This document shows, in pieces, positions 8,322-17,912 of a stretch of 64,000 bases of DNA. Origin of the DNA: Sphingobacterium prati (lineage in GTDB: Bacteria; Bacteroidota; Bacteroidia; Sphingobacteriales; Sphingobacteriaceae); NCBI RefSeq assembly GCF_013167215.1, contig NZ_JABJWY010000034.1:682001-746000 (forward strand), read 5' to 3'. Below the pieces are notes generated by a model. That model made no database searches and was not told where the DNA came from. It saw only the letters and a program-made list of their open reading frames with translations. Positions within the stretch are counted from its first letter, which is position 1. The number at the start of each line of letters is the position of its first letter. The position numbers and the translations under genes are program-made.

Positions 8322-11300
8322 ATGATCGAAACTAATGCTTGCTTTCAAGTTGCGATAGAGATGGCTCCCCATTTTAATTATAGCTTCTGTTTCCATAATT
8401 TATCCCTTGTCGAAAGAGTTGACATCACTGCAATTCAAAAGGACCTCGAACAAATTAAAATTGAATTTACTTCTGAAATCGGATTGTTTTCCCCATATAC
8501 AATCCATATAGATAGGTTTTTGAAAGGAAAATCGGTGACACTGAAAAATTTAGATTTCGACTACAATATTCTGTTTATCAGAAATTTGACAGAGAAGGAC
8601 ATGGATTCCATTACCTGTACAATCTCTTCCAATAATGAAATCCTCCATGAACAAAAATTCACGGTAAAGATATTACCGATGGACTATTTTGGTGGATTAA
8701 GTAAATACCCTGAGTTATTGGCTTCCTATGTTTTGCCCAATCATGCGATAATCTATGAAATTAAAGCGGAGGCAGTCAAAATTCTTGAGAAAAATAGATT
8801 AAGACCAGCGTTTGAGGGCTACCAATCCAATAACAAAGAGCGGATCTTACAGGAAGTAATGGCTATATATCAGGCGATTTTAAATATCAATATTACCTAC
8901 AGTGCCATGCCGCAAAGCTTTGAAGCTGAAGGTCAGCGGATTCGTCTGGTCGATCAGATCTGGGAAACCAGATTTGGAAACTGTATTGATATCTCCCTAT
9001 TATTTGCAGCATGTCTGGAAGCAATCGATCTGAATCCGATTCTTATTGTTACACATGGTCATGCATTTATTGGAGTATGGCTCAGCGACCAGCGGTTAGA
9101 GGAGATAGTCAACTATGATCAGGCAGCTATCTCAAAACGAATCGCTCCTGGAATTGACGACATCGCTTTAATTGAATCTACTCATCTGTGCAGGGGAAAC
9201 GCCTATACTATGCGGGAAGCAATGAACATTGCAGAAACACAGCTTTTGCATGCAAAAAATTTCATCCTATCCCTTGATATCAAACATGCTCGTTCACATA
9301 GCATTCTACCCCTACCTTTTACAGGAAGAGAAGAGCTGAACAAAGCAGGTATTAAGAGCTCATCGAACCTATCTAACCAACAGGCTATCGATCATTTTAG
9401 TCTAGATGACAACAATCTGGATCTAGCACTTAGTGACACCAAAGATCTAACTAAACAAAAAATCTGGGAAAGAAAGCTACTTGACCTCTCGCTCAGAAAT
9501 AATCTATTAAATCTTCGTTTCACGAAAAGCATGCTGCAAATCGTAGATCTGAAAATAGACCATTTGGAAGATCACCTATCAAACGGAAAATCACTGTCCA
9601 TTCATCCAAATAACAATCAACAACTCTCGCGCCGTTATAATTTATATTCAGAGCCTATGCATTTCTCCGAGCCATTATTTAAGCTCGCAGAAGACGAATT
9701 TCGGTACAACCGCCTACTAACACATTACCATCAGGATGATCTGGATATCATTTTAACACACTTGTTTCGTAACGCGAAATTGGCCGAAGAAGAAAATGGG
9801 AAAAGCACTTTATACCTAGGGGTTGGTCTATTGAAATGGTTTGAGCCCAAAAGTAAGCTGCAGGCCAGACTTGCTCCCATTCTATTGATTCCGGTTGAGT
9901 TATCCCGTCGGTCCGTTAACACCAAGTTTACGCTCCGAAGTCGCGAAGAAGATGCTATGATCAATATTACCCTATTGGAATATCTCAAACAGGAATTCAA
10001 GCTTAATCTCAGTGCTTTGGAGACACTACCAACGGATGAGTCTGGAGTAGATGTCCAAAAAGTACTTTCCATTTTAAGAAAGTCCATATTAAATCTGGAA
10101 GGGTGGGACATCCTGGAGCAGGTTGTTTTAGGAAACTTTTCTTTTAACAAACTGATTCTATGGCAAGATCTGTCCAAATATGCCGAAGAAATTGAAAAAA
10201 GTACGATTGTAAAGAGTTTGATTGATGGAAAGCTTTCAGAAATGCTGGATATCACAGACGATTCGGAAAACCTCGAGCAGATGCCATCTTCACAGTTAAC
10301 GTTACCGATACCAACCGACAATTCACAATTGGATGCTGTTCGTCACTCGAATGCAAATAAAAGCTTTGTCTTACACGGACCTCCCGGTACGGGTAAATCC
10401 CAGACCATTACCAATATTATTGCAGACGCCTTGGCAAATGACAAAAAAGTGCTTTTTGTAGCTGCTAAAAAGGCGGCGCTGGACGTGGTGCATCGCCGTT
10501 TGGAAAAAATTGGCTTGGGTTCTTTTTGTTTGGAGTTGCATTCAAATAAATCCAAAAAATCAGATGTGCTTCGTCAACTGGAACAGAGCCTTGAGACACC
10601 AAAATATCAAAGTCATATTGATTTTCAGGAAGAAGCTCAACGTATTGATCAGCGCAAAGCGGTATTAAGTCGCTACGTAGACGCCCTACATCAGTCCTTC
10701 CCGATCGGCTGGAGTCTATATGATTCTGTCTCCTACTTAGACAGCAATCATATTGCTATCAACACAACATGGTTGCTGTCTTTACAACTGGAGCTTATTG
10801 ATAAAAAGACTTGGAATGATTGGCAGGATTGGGCAATTCCTTTCGGCGAATTAACACGCAAATTACCTACGATTGAGAAACATCCGTTGCGTTTGATCCG
10901 GCTGAAAGATCAAAACTTTGCCCATAAAAATCAAATTGAAAAATCTATCGAAGATTATAACCTGGCATCAATTAATGCGACAAAAGCCCAAACGGATTTA
11001 CATTTGACGCTTTCGGACAATTGGATCGCAAACAAAGCTTCGCTATACGCACTCCTCGAAAAAACAGCTCATTTTCAAGCAGATCACACCATAGTGAATG
11101 TATGCTTTGATCCACGTCAAAAGAATTTACTTGATCACTGGATTGAACTGCAGACCCAAAAGCAGGCGCTAGAGCAGCTCCTTATTACAGATTTTGGCAA
11201 CCGAATACTCGCAATAGACTGTAACGCTATTGAATCCAGCTGGAATCAGGCAAAGCATTCCTGGTTTCTGCCTAGGTGGCTGAAACAACGCAAAGTAAAG

Positions 11301-14048
11301 AATTTCTTAAATGGTTTTGCTACAAGCAAAATCGGTTCCGAACAACAAGTCGATCAATTCTTTAAACAAAAGAATTCCTTCGACCTCCTTTCAAAGAATT
11401 TACGCGAGCCGCAATTTAACCCCATAAACGAAGCAACGAGCTATTATCTTGTTGGTAATGCGTTTAACCTAGACTCCCTATCAAAGAATCAACATGAGCT
11501 GGGAGAATTAAATAATTTGGCACAAGATCTTAAGTTTGAAAACTTTCAATCCTGGCTCAACTACATCCTCACAAATATAGATGCAAAACTGCGAATTCCA
11601 GCTACTATCCTAACACTACATCAGTATGCGGATAAACACCAGGAAATTTCGACATTTTTAGCATATGTTCCGGAAGTTGAAGAATTAAACCAAATAAAAC
11701 AGCATTTAGATCATCTTGATGACTGGATCCGATACAATTATTATAAAGATCAGGGAATAACACTTGGATTATCCTGGTTGATTGACCTGCTTGAATCAAA
11801 CAAGATCGATAAAAATGAGTTAAGCAAAGAAATGGAAAGTGTGCTGCATCTCAATTACTTCATCAAAGCGCTGGATCAGTCTACTGTTCTAAATGGTTTT
11901 GATGCAACTCTATATGAGGCGCAGATCTCACAATACAAGGCACTGCATCAAGAATTTACACGACTGATGCGAGACCAATTAGTTTTGAATTTAAGCAATA
12001 AAATTCCGAATCTATCTCAGGAAGCAGTTTATAGTTCGGAAATAGGCATTTTACAGCGAGCCATCCGCAGTAGGGGGCGTGGCGTCAGTATTCGCCGTTT
12101 ATTTGATCAGATTTCGACATTACTTCCACGGTTAAAACCCTGCATGCTTATGAGCCCGATTTCGGTTGCCCAATATTTTGATGTCAATACCGATCATTTT
12201 GATCTAGTTATTTTTGATGAGGCTTCACAATTGCCAACATCCGAGGCAATAAGTGCTCTTGCACGAGCAAAGCAGGCCATCATTGTCGGGGATCCCAAAC
12301 AAATGCCACCAACCAGCTTCTTTGCCAGCAACAAAGTGGATGAAGATAATCTGGCACTAGAAGATCTAGAAAGTATCCTTGATGATACCCTTGCCTTGTC
12401 CATTCCATCTAAATACCTGTTACGGCATTACCGCAGTAAACATGAAAGTCTAATTTCTTTTAGTAACACTAACTTTTATGAAAACAAATTGCTGACCTTT
12501 CCTTCTCATGACGATCAGGATAGGAAGGTCAGTTTTCAATTGATCAACGGTCATTACGACAAAGGGAAAACACGAACAAATCCGAAAGAAGCGGAGGCTG
12601 TTATCCAATACATAAAACACCATTTGGAACATCATCCCCATCGTTCATTGGGTGTCGTTACATTTAGTCAGACACAACAGAATCTAATAGAAGATTTGTT
12701 ACAGCTTTTATTTTCCGAGCAACCTGCTTTGGAGGAAACCGCACTGCAGGGCGAGGAACCTATTTTCATTAAAAACCTGGAAAATGTTCAAGGCGACGAA
12801 CGTGATTTTATTCTTTTTTCAATTGGTTATGGTCCAGATGAAGAAGGAAAAGTTTCCATGAATTTCGGGCCATTGAATCGTGATGGTGGCTGGCGTAGGC
12901 TAAATGTCGCAGTAACCCGCGCCCGATATGAAATGCGCGTTTTCTCTTCATTGAAGGGAGAACAAATTGATTTAAATCGTACCAATTCTGCTGGTGTGCA
13001 AGGATTGAAAGCCTTTTTGAACTTTGCAGAAAGGGGTCTATTGCAAACAACAGAAACTGTTGCGCTAGACCAAGAAAAAAATACACTCATCCAATCTATT
13101 GCCAGGCATTTAGATAGAAATGGTATAAAAGTAAAAACGAACATCGGAACTTCGGACTACCGTGTTGATATTGGCATTATTGACCCGATGCATACGCAAC
13201 AGTATATTTTGGGAATTTTGGTCGATGGAAAAAACTATTTCAACACAAAAACGACAAATGACAGAGAGCTGCTTATTCCCGATGTCCTGCAATCTTTGGG
13301 ATGGAATATCTACCGCATCTGGACTTTGGACTGGCTAAAGAACAAAGAAAAAATACTGACTGATATAAAGGCCGAAATTCAACGCACCATAAACGATGCT
13401 ACAATGAAAGAGCCTGTCATCATTGACGCCTCGCAACCGCAGTCTAAGGCCAATATTTCAGTGATATCTGACGATGCGATTGTTTCAAGTAAAATGAAAC
13501 CCTATAGAAGTGCCCATGTCAATGCAATGACAACAGCTAGTGCAGAATCAATTTATGATGAGGCACATCGAGCAGTATTAAGCAATCAGATCCTAGAAAT
13601 CGTCCGTACAGAATCTCCAATTGGTCAAAATCATCTGTTTCGCAAAGTAATACGACTATGGAATACACCAAGATCCTCAACAAAACTTACCCAGTACCTC
13701 AGTGAGCTTATAAAAAAGCTGCCAGATGTAAGGGAGGAGGTTGCACATCAAAGCTTTTATTGGGATCAGAAACAATCCACCGAAGAGCTGACTTACTATC
13801 GGAACAATAGCATAGAGAAACGTGCCATAGAAGATATAGCTCCGCAAGAAATAGAAGTTGCTCTGATCGAGGTCATGGACAACAACCTGAGTTTGTTGAG
13901 AGAAGATCTTGTCCGCGCCACAGCCCGAATCTTTGCGTTTTCCAAAACTGGAGCTCAGATTGATATTATGATCAATAATTCAATCGACAAACTTCTGCAA
14001 CAAGGCTATTGGAAATCAATAAGTGGTCGAATAGTTTTGACGGATTAG
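8322..14048 (+). CDS. DUF4011/SF1 helicase with transglutaminase-like, Vsr-like nuclease and DUF3320 domains
   Basis: A 1,908-residue multidomain protein. In order: an N-terminal beta-rich region; a transglutaminase-like segment with GNCIDIS (Cys221) and THGHAFIG (His245/His247); a DUF4011 region (KIWERKLLDLSLRNNLLNLR); a superfamily-1 helicase split by a long insert, with Walker A GPPGTGKS (686-693), Walker B DEAS (1299-1302), GDPKQMPP and the C-terminal motifs VQGDERDFI and NVAVTRAR; then a Vsr/MTES_1575-type nuclease region (SDYRVDIGIIDP, LGILVDGKNY, LQSLGWNIYRIWTLDW); and finally DUF3320. Proteins of this plan are widely linked to genome defence as single-gene helicase-nucleases; the function is inferred from family knowledge. 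No partner gene adjoins it in the same direction. Confidence 0.92.
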   Translation: MIETNACFQVAIEMAPHFNYSFCFHNLSLVERVDITAIQKDLEQIKIEFTSEIGLFSPYTIHIDRFLKGKSVTLKNLDFDYNILFIRNLTEKDMDSITCTISSNNEILHEQKFTVKILPMDYFGGLSKYPELLASYVLPNHAIIYEIKAEAVKILEKNRLRPAFEGYQSNNKERILQEVMAIYQAILNINITYSAMPQSFEAEGQRIRLVDQIWETRFGNCIDISLLFAACLEAIDLNPILIVTHGHAFIGVWLSDQRLEEIVNYDQAAISKRIAPGIDDIALIESTHLCRGNAYTMREAMNIAETQLLHAKNFILSLDIKHARSHSILPLPFTGREELNKAGIKSSSNLSNQQAIDHFSLDDNNLDLALSDTKDLTKQKIWERKLLDLSLRNNLLNLRFTKSMLQIVDLKIDHLEDHLSNGKSLSIHPNNNQQLSRRYNLYSEPMHFSEPLFKLAEDEFRYNRLLTHYHQDDLDIILTHLFRNAKLAEEENGKSTLYLGVGLLKWFEPKSKLQARLAPILLIPVELSRRSVNTKFTLRSREEDAMINITLLEYLKQEFKLNLSALETLPTDESGVDVQKVLSILRKSILNLEGWDILEQVVLGNFSFNKLILWQDLSKYAEEIEKSTIVKSLIDGKLSEMLDITDDSENLEQMPSSQLTLPIPTDNSQLDAVRHSNANKSFVLHGPPGTGKSQTITNIIADALANDKKVLFVAAKKAALDVVHRRLEKIGLGSFCLELHSNKSKKSDVLRQLEQSLETPKYQSHIDFQEEAQRIDQRKAVLSRYVDALHQSFPIGWSLYDSVSYLDSNHIAINTTWLLSLQLELIDKKTWNDWQDWAIPFGELTRKLPTIEKHPLRLIRLKDQNFAHKNQIEKSIEDYNLASINATKAQTDLHLTLSDNWIANKASLYALLEKTAHFQADHTIVNVCFDPRQKNLLDHWIELQTQKQALEQLLITDFGNRILAIDCNAIESSWNQAKHSWFLPRWLKQRKVKNFLNGFATSKIGSEQQVDQFFKQKNSFDLLSKNLREPQFNPINEATSYYLVGNAFNLDSLSKNQHELGELNNLAQDLKFENFQSWLNYILTNIDAKLRIPATILTLHQYADKHQEISTFLAYVPEVEELNQIKQHLDHLDDWIRYNYYKDQGITLGLSWLIDLLESNKIDKNELSKEMESVLHLNYFIKALDQSTVLNGFDATLYEAQISQYKALHQEFTRLMRDQLVLNLSNKIPNLSQEAVYSSEIGILQRAIRSRGRGVSIRRLFDQISTLLPRLKPCMLMSPISVAQYFDVNTDHFDLVIFDEASQLPTSEAISALARAKQAIIVGDPKQMPPTSFFASNKVDEDNLALEDLESILDDTLALSIPSKYLLRHYRSKHESLISFSNTNFYENKLLTFPSHDDQDRKVSFQLINGHYDKGKTRTNPKEAEAVIQYIKHHLEHHPHRSLGVVTFSQTQQNLIEDLLQLLFSEQPALEETALQGEEPIFIKNLENVQGDERDFILFSIGYGPDEEGKVSMNFGPLNRDGGWRRLNVAVTRARYEMRVFSSLKGEQIDLNRTNSAGVQGLKAFLNFAERGLLQTTETVALDQEKNTLIQSIARHLDRNGIKVKTNIGTSDYRVDIGIIDPMHTQQYILGILVDGKNYFNTKTTNDRELLIPDVLQSLGWNIYRIWTLDWLKNKEKILTDIKAEIQRTINDATMKEPVIIDASQPQSKANISVISDDAIVSSKMKPYRSAHVNAMTTASAESIYDEAHRAVLSNQILEIVRTESPIGQNHLFRKVIRLWNTPRSSTKLTQYLSELIKKLPDVREEVAHQSFYWDQKQSTEELTYYRNNSIEKRAIEDIAPQEIEVALIEVMDNNLSLLREDLVRATARIFAFSKTGAQIDIMINNSIDKLLQQGYWKSISGRIVLTD

Positions 14049-14091
14049 TTTCATCGGAGTCAAATGGGATCTCCATCTTATTTGAATCAGA

Positions 14092-14127
14092 CTATATAGA
14101 TCAGGCCTAGTTACCTGATCTATATAG
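14092..14127. terminator. Convergent terminator hairpin
   Basis: Perfect 14-bp arms (14092-14105 and 14114-14127) with an 8-base loop. It lies between the helicase gene and the convergent small gene; the stop codon of the latter (14107-14109) falls in the loop. No long T run is present on either side, so termination strength is uncertain. Confidence 0.65.
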
Positions 14128-14466
14128 CTGATTGATGTAAGCAGTATAGATTCCGATGGGAATCTTCCCAGCCACTATTCCCCGTCGTGATAAAGGACAA
14201 GCTGCCAATATACTGTCCAATGAAAAAACAAATATATTCTCCACTGCATTTTTGAGCCTCCACTCTCCTTTTTCATGTATGTATTCCATGAGGTGCAAGG
14301 CCTTTCCCAATTCCTTTTCCTTTCCCTCTTCGATCATTTTTTTGATATATACTGTAAAAATCCGGATTATTGTGATAGGATTTCCAGTATTTTCAGGGCG
14401 TAAAATTTCTCTTTGCGCCAATGGTATTACTGAAATAATTATTTCTTGAGCTTGTTTTATATTCAT
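14107..14466 (-). CDS. Small helical protein, paralog 1 (DUF7674-like)
   Basis: A 119-residue, mainly helical protein. The core LHLMEYIHEKGEWRLKNAVE followed by NIFVFSLDSI matches the equivalent part of two other proteins in this window (15013-15429 and 29243-29608), so the three are paralogs of one Bacteroidota family, possibly DUF7674. Function is unknown. Its ATG overlaps the stop of the upstream GNAT gene in an ATGA junction, so translation is coupled. It differs from its paralogs at the C-terminus, where their RLPL motif becomes KIPIGIYTAYINQLY. Confidence 0.8.
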   Translation of the reverse strand: MNIKQAQEIIISVIPLAQREILRPENTGNPITIIRIFTVYIKKMIEEGKEKELGKALHLMEYIHEKGEWRLKNAVENIFVFSLDSILAACPLSRRGIVAGKIPIGIYTAYINQLYRSGN

Positions 14467-15026
14467 AATTTATTCACTTTAGGTGCCGGATCCGGCTCGA
14501 ACATCATTGCCGTACAATAGCAGTTTTTAAAGCATGTATTTTTTAAATTCTGATAATTGACACATTGCTCACATTTTTTCCAAAATGATGGGTCCTGTGT
14601 TATTTCAGAAAAAGTCACTGGTTGTAGTCCTAGTTTTGAGTTAATCCGCATTGTCGCCAATGTCGTTGTAATGCCAAATATCTTGGCCAACGGATACTTC
14701 GCCCGTGTCAACCAAAATATATTATCCTTCATCTGCGTCGCCACCCCAAGTCTTCGCCAGCCTGGAGCTACAATCAAACCGCAATGAGAGACAAAGTTAC
14801 CATTCGCATAAACCTCCAAATAGATGTAACCGACCCATTGCCCTTCTTTAGTCAAGGCGATGATAGCATTTCCTTCGGCTATTTTTTGACAGATAGAGTC
14901 ACAACTACGTCTCCCTATCCCAGTTCCCCTTGCCCGTGCGGAGGCATCCATTTCCTCCGAAATCTGAGCTGCATATGTGCAGTCGGCCATACTCGCCTGC
15001 CGTATTATTACATCAGTTATTTTCAT
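14463..15026 (-). CDS. GNAT family N-acetyltransferase related to the arginine-locus enzyme
   Basis: A 187-residue acetyltransferase. The acetyl-CoA site is GLIVAPGWRRLGVATQMKDN (motif A), preceded by GQWVGYIYLEVYANGNFVSH. The N-terminal MDASARARGTGIGRRS and the C-terminal cysteine-rich tail (CEQCVN, CFKNCYCTAMMFEP) resemble, from memory, the GNAT protein found next to argG in Bacteroidota arginine operons, a suspected acyl-glutamate synthase. Here no arginine gene is near. The start at 15026 is chosen because it overlaps the end of the upstream gene (15013) and gives the family N-terminus; the open frame continues to 15134. The four tail cysteines could bind metal. It sits between two paralogous small genes in one coupled operon. 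Confidence 0.88.
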   Translation of the reverse strand: MKITDVIIRQASMADCTYAAQISEEMDASARARGTGIGRRSCDSICQKIAEGNAIIALTKEGQWVGYIYLEVYANGNFVSHCGLIVAPGWRRLGVATQMKDNIFWLTRAKYPLAKIFGITTTLATMRINSKLGLQPVTFSEITQDPSFWKKCEQCVNYQNLKNTCFKNCYCTAMMFEPDPAPKVNKL

Positions 15027-15429
15027 AGGGACGATATTCAGCATGCTTGTTTTTTTCTTTATCGTAAATACCATCGGGCAAAACAAGCTGTTGTATTGAA
15101 AGTGGCAAGCGAGCTTCAAGGTAATTCCATTCAATCGAGTTGCATGCTTTTTTTAATTTGGAGAAGGTGTTTGGAAGTAATCCGCTTATCACAAACTGGA
15201 GTTCGGAGGTTCCCCGATCATGCACATAAGCCATGACTTGCATAATCCATTCAAAACGATGCCAATCCTTGGCATAAATGACATCTTCTGCAAACTGTGA
15301 GATCAATTTTACAATATTTTTGTAGTCTCCTTTAAGTTCGGATTTTCTTAACCTTAGATTCAACTCAGGAATTACAGCAGCAATAAAATCTACTGTCTGC
15401 CCTTCATCCATTTTTTTTCTTACTTCCAT
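15013..15429 (-). CDS. Small helical protein, paralog 2 (DUF7674-like)
   Basis: A 138-residue protein that heads the three-gene minus-strand operon. The stretch FEWIMQVMAYVHDRGTSELQ then FVISGLLPNTFSKL aligns with the core of the paralogs at 14107-14466 and 29243-29608, and WNYLEARLPLSIQQL matches the WIKIEDRLPLSF ending of the kdp-linked copy. Its last codons overlap the start of the GNAT gene by 14 bases, implying translational coupling. Function is unknown; the repeated pairing with an enzyme or transporter suggests a regulatory or chaperone-like subunit, which is inference. Confidence 0.8.
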   Translation of the reverse strand: MEVRKKMDEGQTVDFIAAVIPELNLRLRKSELKGDYKNIVKLISQFAEDVIYAKDWHRFEWIMQVMAYVHDRGTSELQFVISGLLPNTFSKLKKACNSIEWNYLEARLPLSIQQLVLPDGIYDKEKNKHAEYRPYENN

Positions 15430-15544
15430 TGTATCGTTTTTTATGTATACATGTTATCCATTGTTAAACGGGATGAACCAAACAATATTCCATAACAATA
15501 AAAAAAGAAGTAAGAAACTGATATACAGAAAGATAATTTTATTC

Positions 15545-15591
15545 TAAAAAATATAAAAAAGAAACGGCCTTATCAAAATGATAAGGCCGTT
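15545..15591 (-). terminator. Rho-independent terminator
   Basis: A 13-bp perfect stem (15563-15575 with 15579-15591, loop AAA) begins right after the stop codon of the minus-strand lipoprotein gene and is followed, on the minus strand, by T-rich sequence. The loop-side sequence CCTTATCAAAATGATAAGG recurs almost exactly near 30124. Confidence 0.88.
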
Positions 15592-15592
15592 C

Positions 15593-16024
15593 TCAATTTG
15601 GAATAATCTCTACTTCATAGGAGCCCGTATAATGATTCCCAACCATCTTATTTTCATTAATCGTAATAAAGTATTTCCCACTATCAATAAAACGATAGGT
15701 TAGTTCTTTTCCAAATGGGCCATCTGCTGTTCCATTTGGAGAAAACAACTGGCTAATTCGAATATTGGCGGTATCCGATGGAGTTTTGATTTTTATCCGA
15801 ACAGAATCTGCTCGATGAACGAAAATAAAAATAGTATCTGTCTGTCCGGACTTTATTTCCATATGCTTTACCAAATGGCCATCATTAAAAGAAACTGCTT
15901 TTTCTGCTGATTTCGGATCAGCTGAGTTATTTCGCATATTTCTATCTTGGTCTGACGGGGACTGACACGCTGCCTGTACGATGAGTGCTGCCGAGATCAA
16001 AATCGCTGATGATATTTTATTCAT
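15593..16024 (-). CDS. Hypothetical lipoprotein, beta-sandwich-like
   Basis: A 143-residue secreted protein. The signal region MNKISSAILISAALIVQAAC places the lipid-accepting Cys at residue 20. After a polar linker rich in Asn, Asp and Ser, the mature domain has alternating beta-type segments (VKHMEIKSGQTDTIFIFVHR, YRFIDSGKYFITINENKMVG, SYEVEIIPN) like small carbohydrate-binding or pre-peptidase C-terminal folds. That likeness is only in pattern. It is probably an outer-membrane or periplasmic lipoprotein. It is transcribed alone and ends in the hairpin at 15545-15591. Confidence 0.75.
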   Translation of the reverse strand: MNKISSAILISAALIVQAACQSPSDQDRNMRNNSADPKSAEKAVSFNDGHLVKHMEIKSGQTDTIFIFVHRADSVRIKIKTPSDTANIRISQLFSPNGTADGPFGKELTYRFIDSGKYFITINENKMVGNHYTGSYEVEIIPN

Positions 16025-16264
16025 GCCTTTTTATCCGATATAACAATTCTCAATACATGCTTGTTTTCATGATCTGATCCTTCTTACATTGTCCAGAGAC
16101 TCCATTTCGATTTTACCGCAGCAGGGTTTATGCTCTATTTTCTTATAAATTTATAGAAATCTTTATTCCAAAGGCTATAGTTATACGTAAATCTGAAAAC
16201 CATTTGTTATTAGCAGCGTTAAATTATCAAATTTAATCAAATATGGGGGCCTTATGAGCGTATA

Positions 16265-17476
16265 CTAACTTCCAAAACTGATGTAATACAGCGGTACATC
16301 ACCCGTATAATTTTCTACACGATCAAGCCCTTCAAAGAATATGTGATCCCCCAGTTCCTTCCCTATCAATTGTTTCTCCATTTGATACAATAGATCCAGT
16401 GCGGTAAAATTCTTCCCATTGGATGTGCGAAGGCGGGCACAGATCTCGACCTGGTAATATCCACCGTCTTCATTGCCCCCATCAAAAGCCTCTTCTTCGT
16501 CATCCAATACTGTTTCGTTCGGATTCAAGTCCTCCATTCCCCTAATCCAACACATATAACATAACTCCATTTCTGGGACATTAACTACAACTTCAGTGGC
16601 GTCCCACTGCGCCCGTTCAGCTAAAATATCATGCTGATATTTTTCGACACTAGCATCAAATTCGTCGATGCTGTGGTAGGATTTGGCTTGAAATGTCCAA
16701 ACAATAGTTGACATTACACGTTCCGGCAGGATTTGGCTGTTCCAAACAACGTTCTTCCATGGACTGCCGACTTTCTCCCGCAAATAGCCAATGTATCTTT
16801 TCAAATAAGACTTTCCTATGTTGTTGTTCAGTCCAATTTGTTGTTCTCCTTCTAAAAATCTATCGGAGAATGAACTCCAATCTTCAAAATGCAACCGTGC
16901 GTAAAAGGACAAACTTTTCAAGATCTCCATGGCTGCTTGTTTGGACAGATAGCCCACATCCGTAGCTGCAGTCACGATATGACTAACGACTGCAACGGCA
17001 AGTGCATCCACCCCAGGTTTGCCGATGTCCCAACTTACACTGTCGATTTGATCTTCCCGTTCCTCCAGAACTGTACCCTTAGTCTTTATTCCAAGCAAAT
17101 TAAAATATGCTGCTAGAATTTGAAAACAACTTTCCCTGTCTTCGATCGCAAAATCCCTTTTCAGTAACTTTACGAATTCATTTCTGTACTCCGCCTGTCT
17201 GGGATAATTTCCAAACTGATAGAGATGGACTGGATAGCTGCCGTCATCACTGGCGCTACCGAATACCGTAAACCAGTCACCAAAAACGATAACCCGAAAT
17301 GCTGCCCCCAACGCCGTACCAAATTGCTCATCGTATGAAATATCATTCAGCAACTCTTTACTATTAACTTCCTCCGTCGAGGTTTTATCCATTTCTCTCT
17401 CCTGCGCAAGTTCCTCTTGTGCTTCTCTTACTCCCTCTTTTGCTGCACTCAATAATTCTCTAAAAAATTTAAACAT
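16265..17476 (-). CDS. DUF1266 domain protein
   Basis: A 403-residue cytoplasmic protein. Residues about 130-245 fit DUF1266 (SWDIGKPGVDALAVAVVSHI, DVGYLSKQAAMEILKSLSFY, then HFEDWSSFSDRFLEGEQQIG and GSPWKNVVWN), a family of unknown function that often appears near contact-dependent or secretion-related effectors. The first 30 residues are a charged helix, the C-terminal third is acidic (VLDDEEEAFDGGNEDGG) and ends in a beta-rich part. No signal peptide or membrane segment is visible. It has its own upstream gap and no partner gene, so no role can be assigned. Confidence 0.75.
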   Translation of the reverse strand: MFKFFRELLSAAKEGVREAQEELAQEREMDKTSTEEVNSKELLNDISYDEQFGTALGAAFRVIVFGDWFTVFGSASDDGSYPVHLYQFGNYPRQAEYRNEFVKLLKRDFAIEDRESCFQILAAYFNLLGIKTKGTVLEEREDQIDSVSWDIGKPGVDALAVAVVSHIVTAATDVGYLSKQAAMEILKSLSFYARLHFEDWSSFSDRFLEGEQQIGLNNNIGKSYLKRYIGYLREKVGSPWKNVVWNSQILPERVMSTIVWTFQAKSYHSIDEFDASVEKYQHDILAERAQWDATEVVVNVPEMELCYMCWIRGMEDLNPNETVLDDEEEAFDGGNEDGGYYQVEICARLRTSNGKNFTALDLLYQMEKQLIGKELGDHIFFEGLDRVENYTGDVPLYYISFGS

Positions 17477-17912
17477 GATCTTAAATTTGTTTTTGGCTAA
17501 TAATGCCAGTTTATATTTATTAGCTCATCCAAAATACACTGATGATGAATCATTTACATCCCTTCAGCAGTTTATTTAACATTTCAACTTGCTGTCGTAA
17601 AGCTGAAAATAAATATTTACATATTATTTTGAAATCCATATTAGCTCGAAAGCCTACGATATTTGTAGCTGGAGATTCTATATTTGAGGCAAGATAATGG
17701 GAATAAATATATTATAAGATAAGCTTCACTTGGTTAAAAGCACCTCAATCTGCAGTCTTTATAAAATGACTATGATTACAATGAAACGGAATCTACAGAT
17801 ATAGGCTGATGCCTTCAGGTTATCTTAAAAAGATTAGCTTTAAGATAAAATATATGCTACAATAGGCCTTTAAGGCCAACTAACATGACAACTATCGCCA
17901 TTAGGAGGAACG
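17477..17912. other. Intergenic stretch without recognised gene
   Basis: About 436 AT-rich bases between the DUF1266 gene and the ArsC-like gene. I see only a short palindrome (AGGCCTTTAAGGCC near 17864-17877) and no frame with protein-like character. Confidence 0.6.

Noticed and set aside
9731..10321. 196-codon minus-strand frame inside the helicase gene.
   Set aside because: Antisense shadow with serine-rich composition; the plus frame is continuous with domain motifs.
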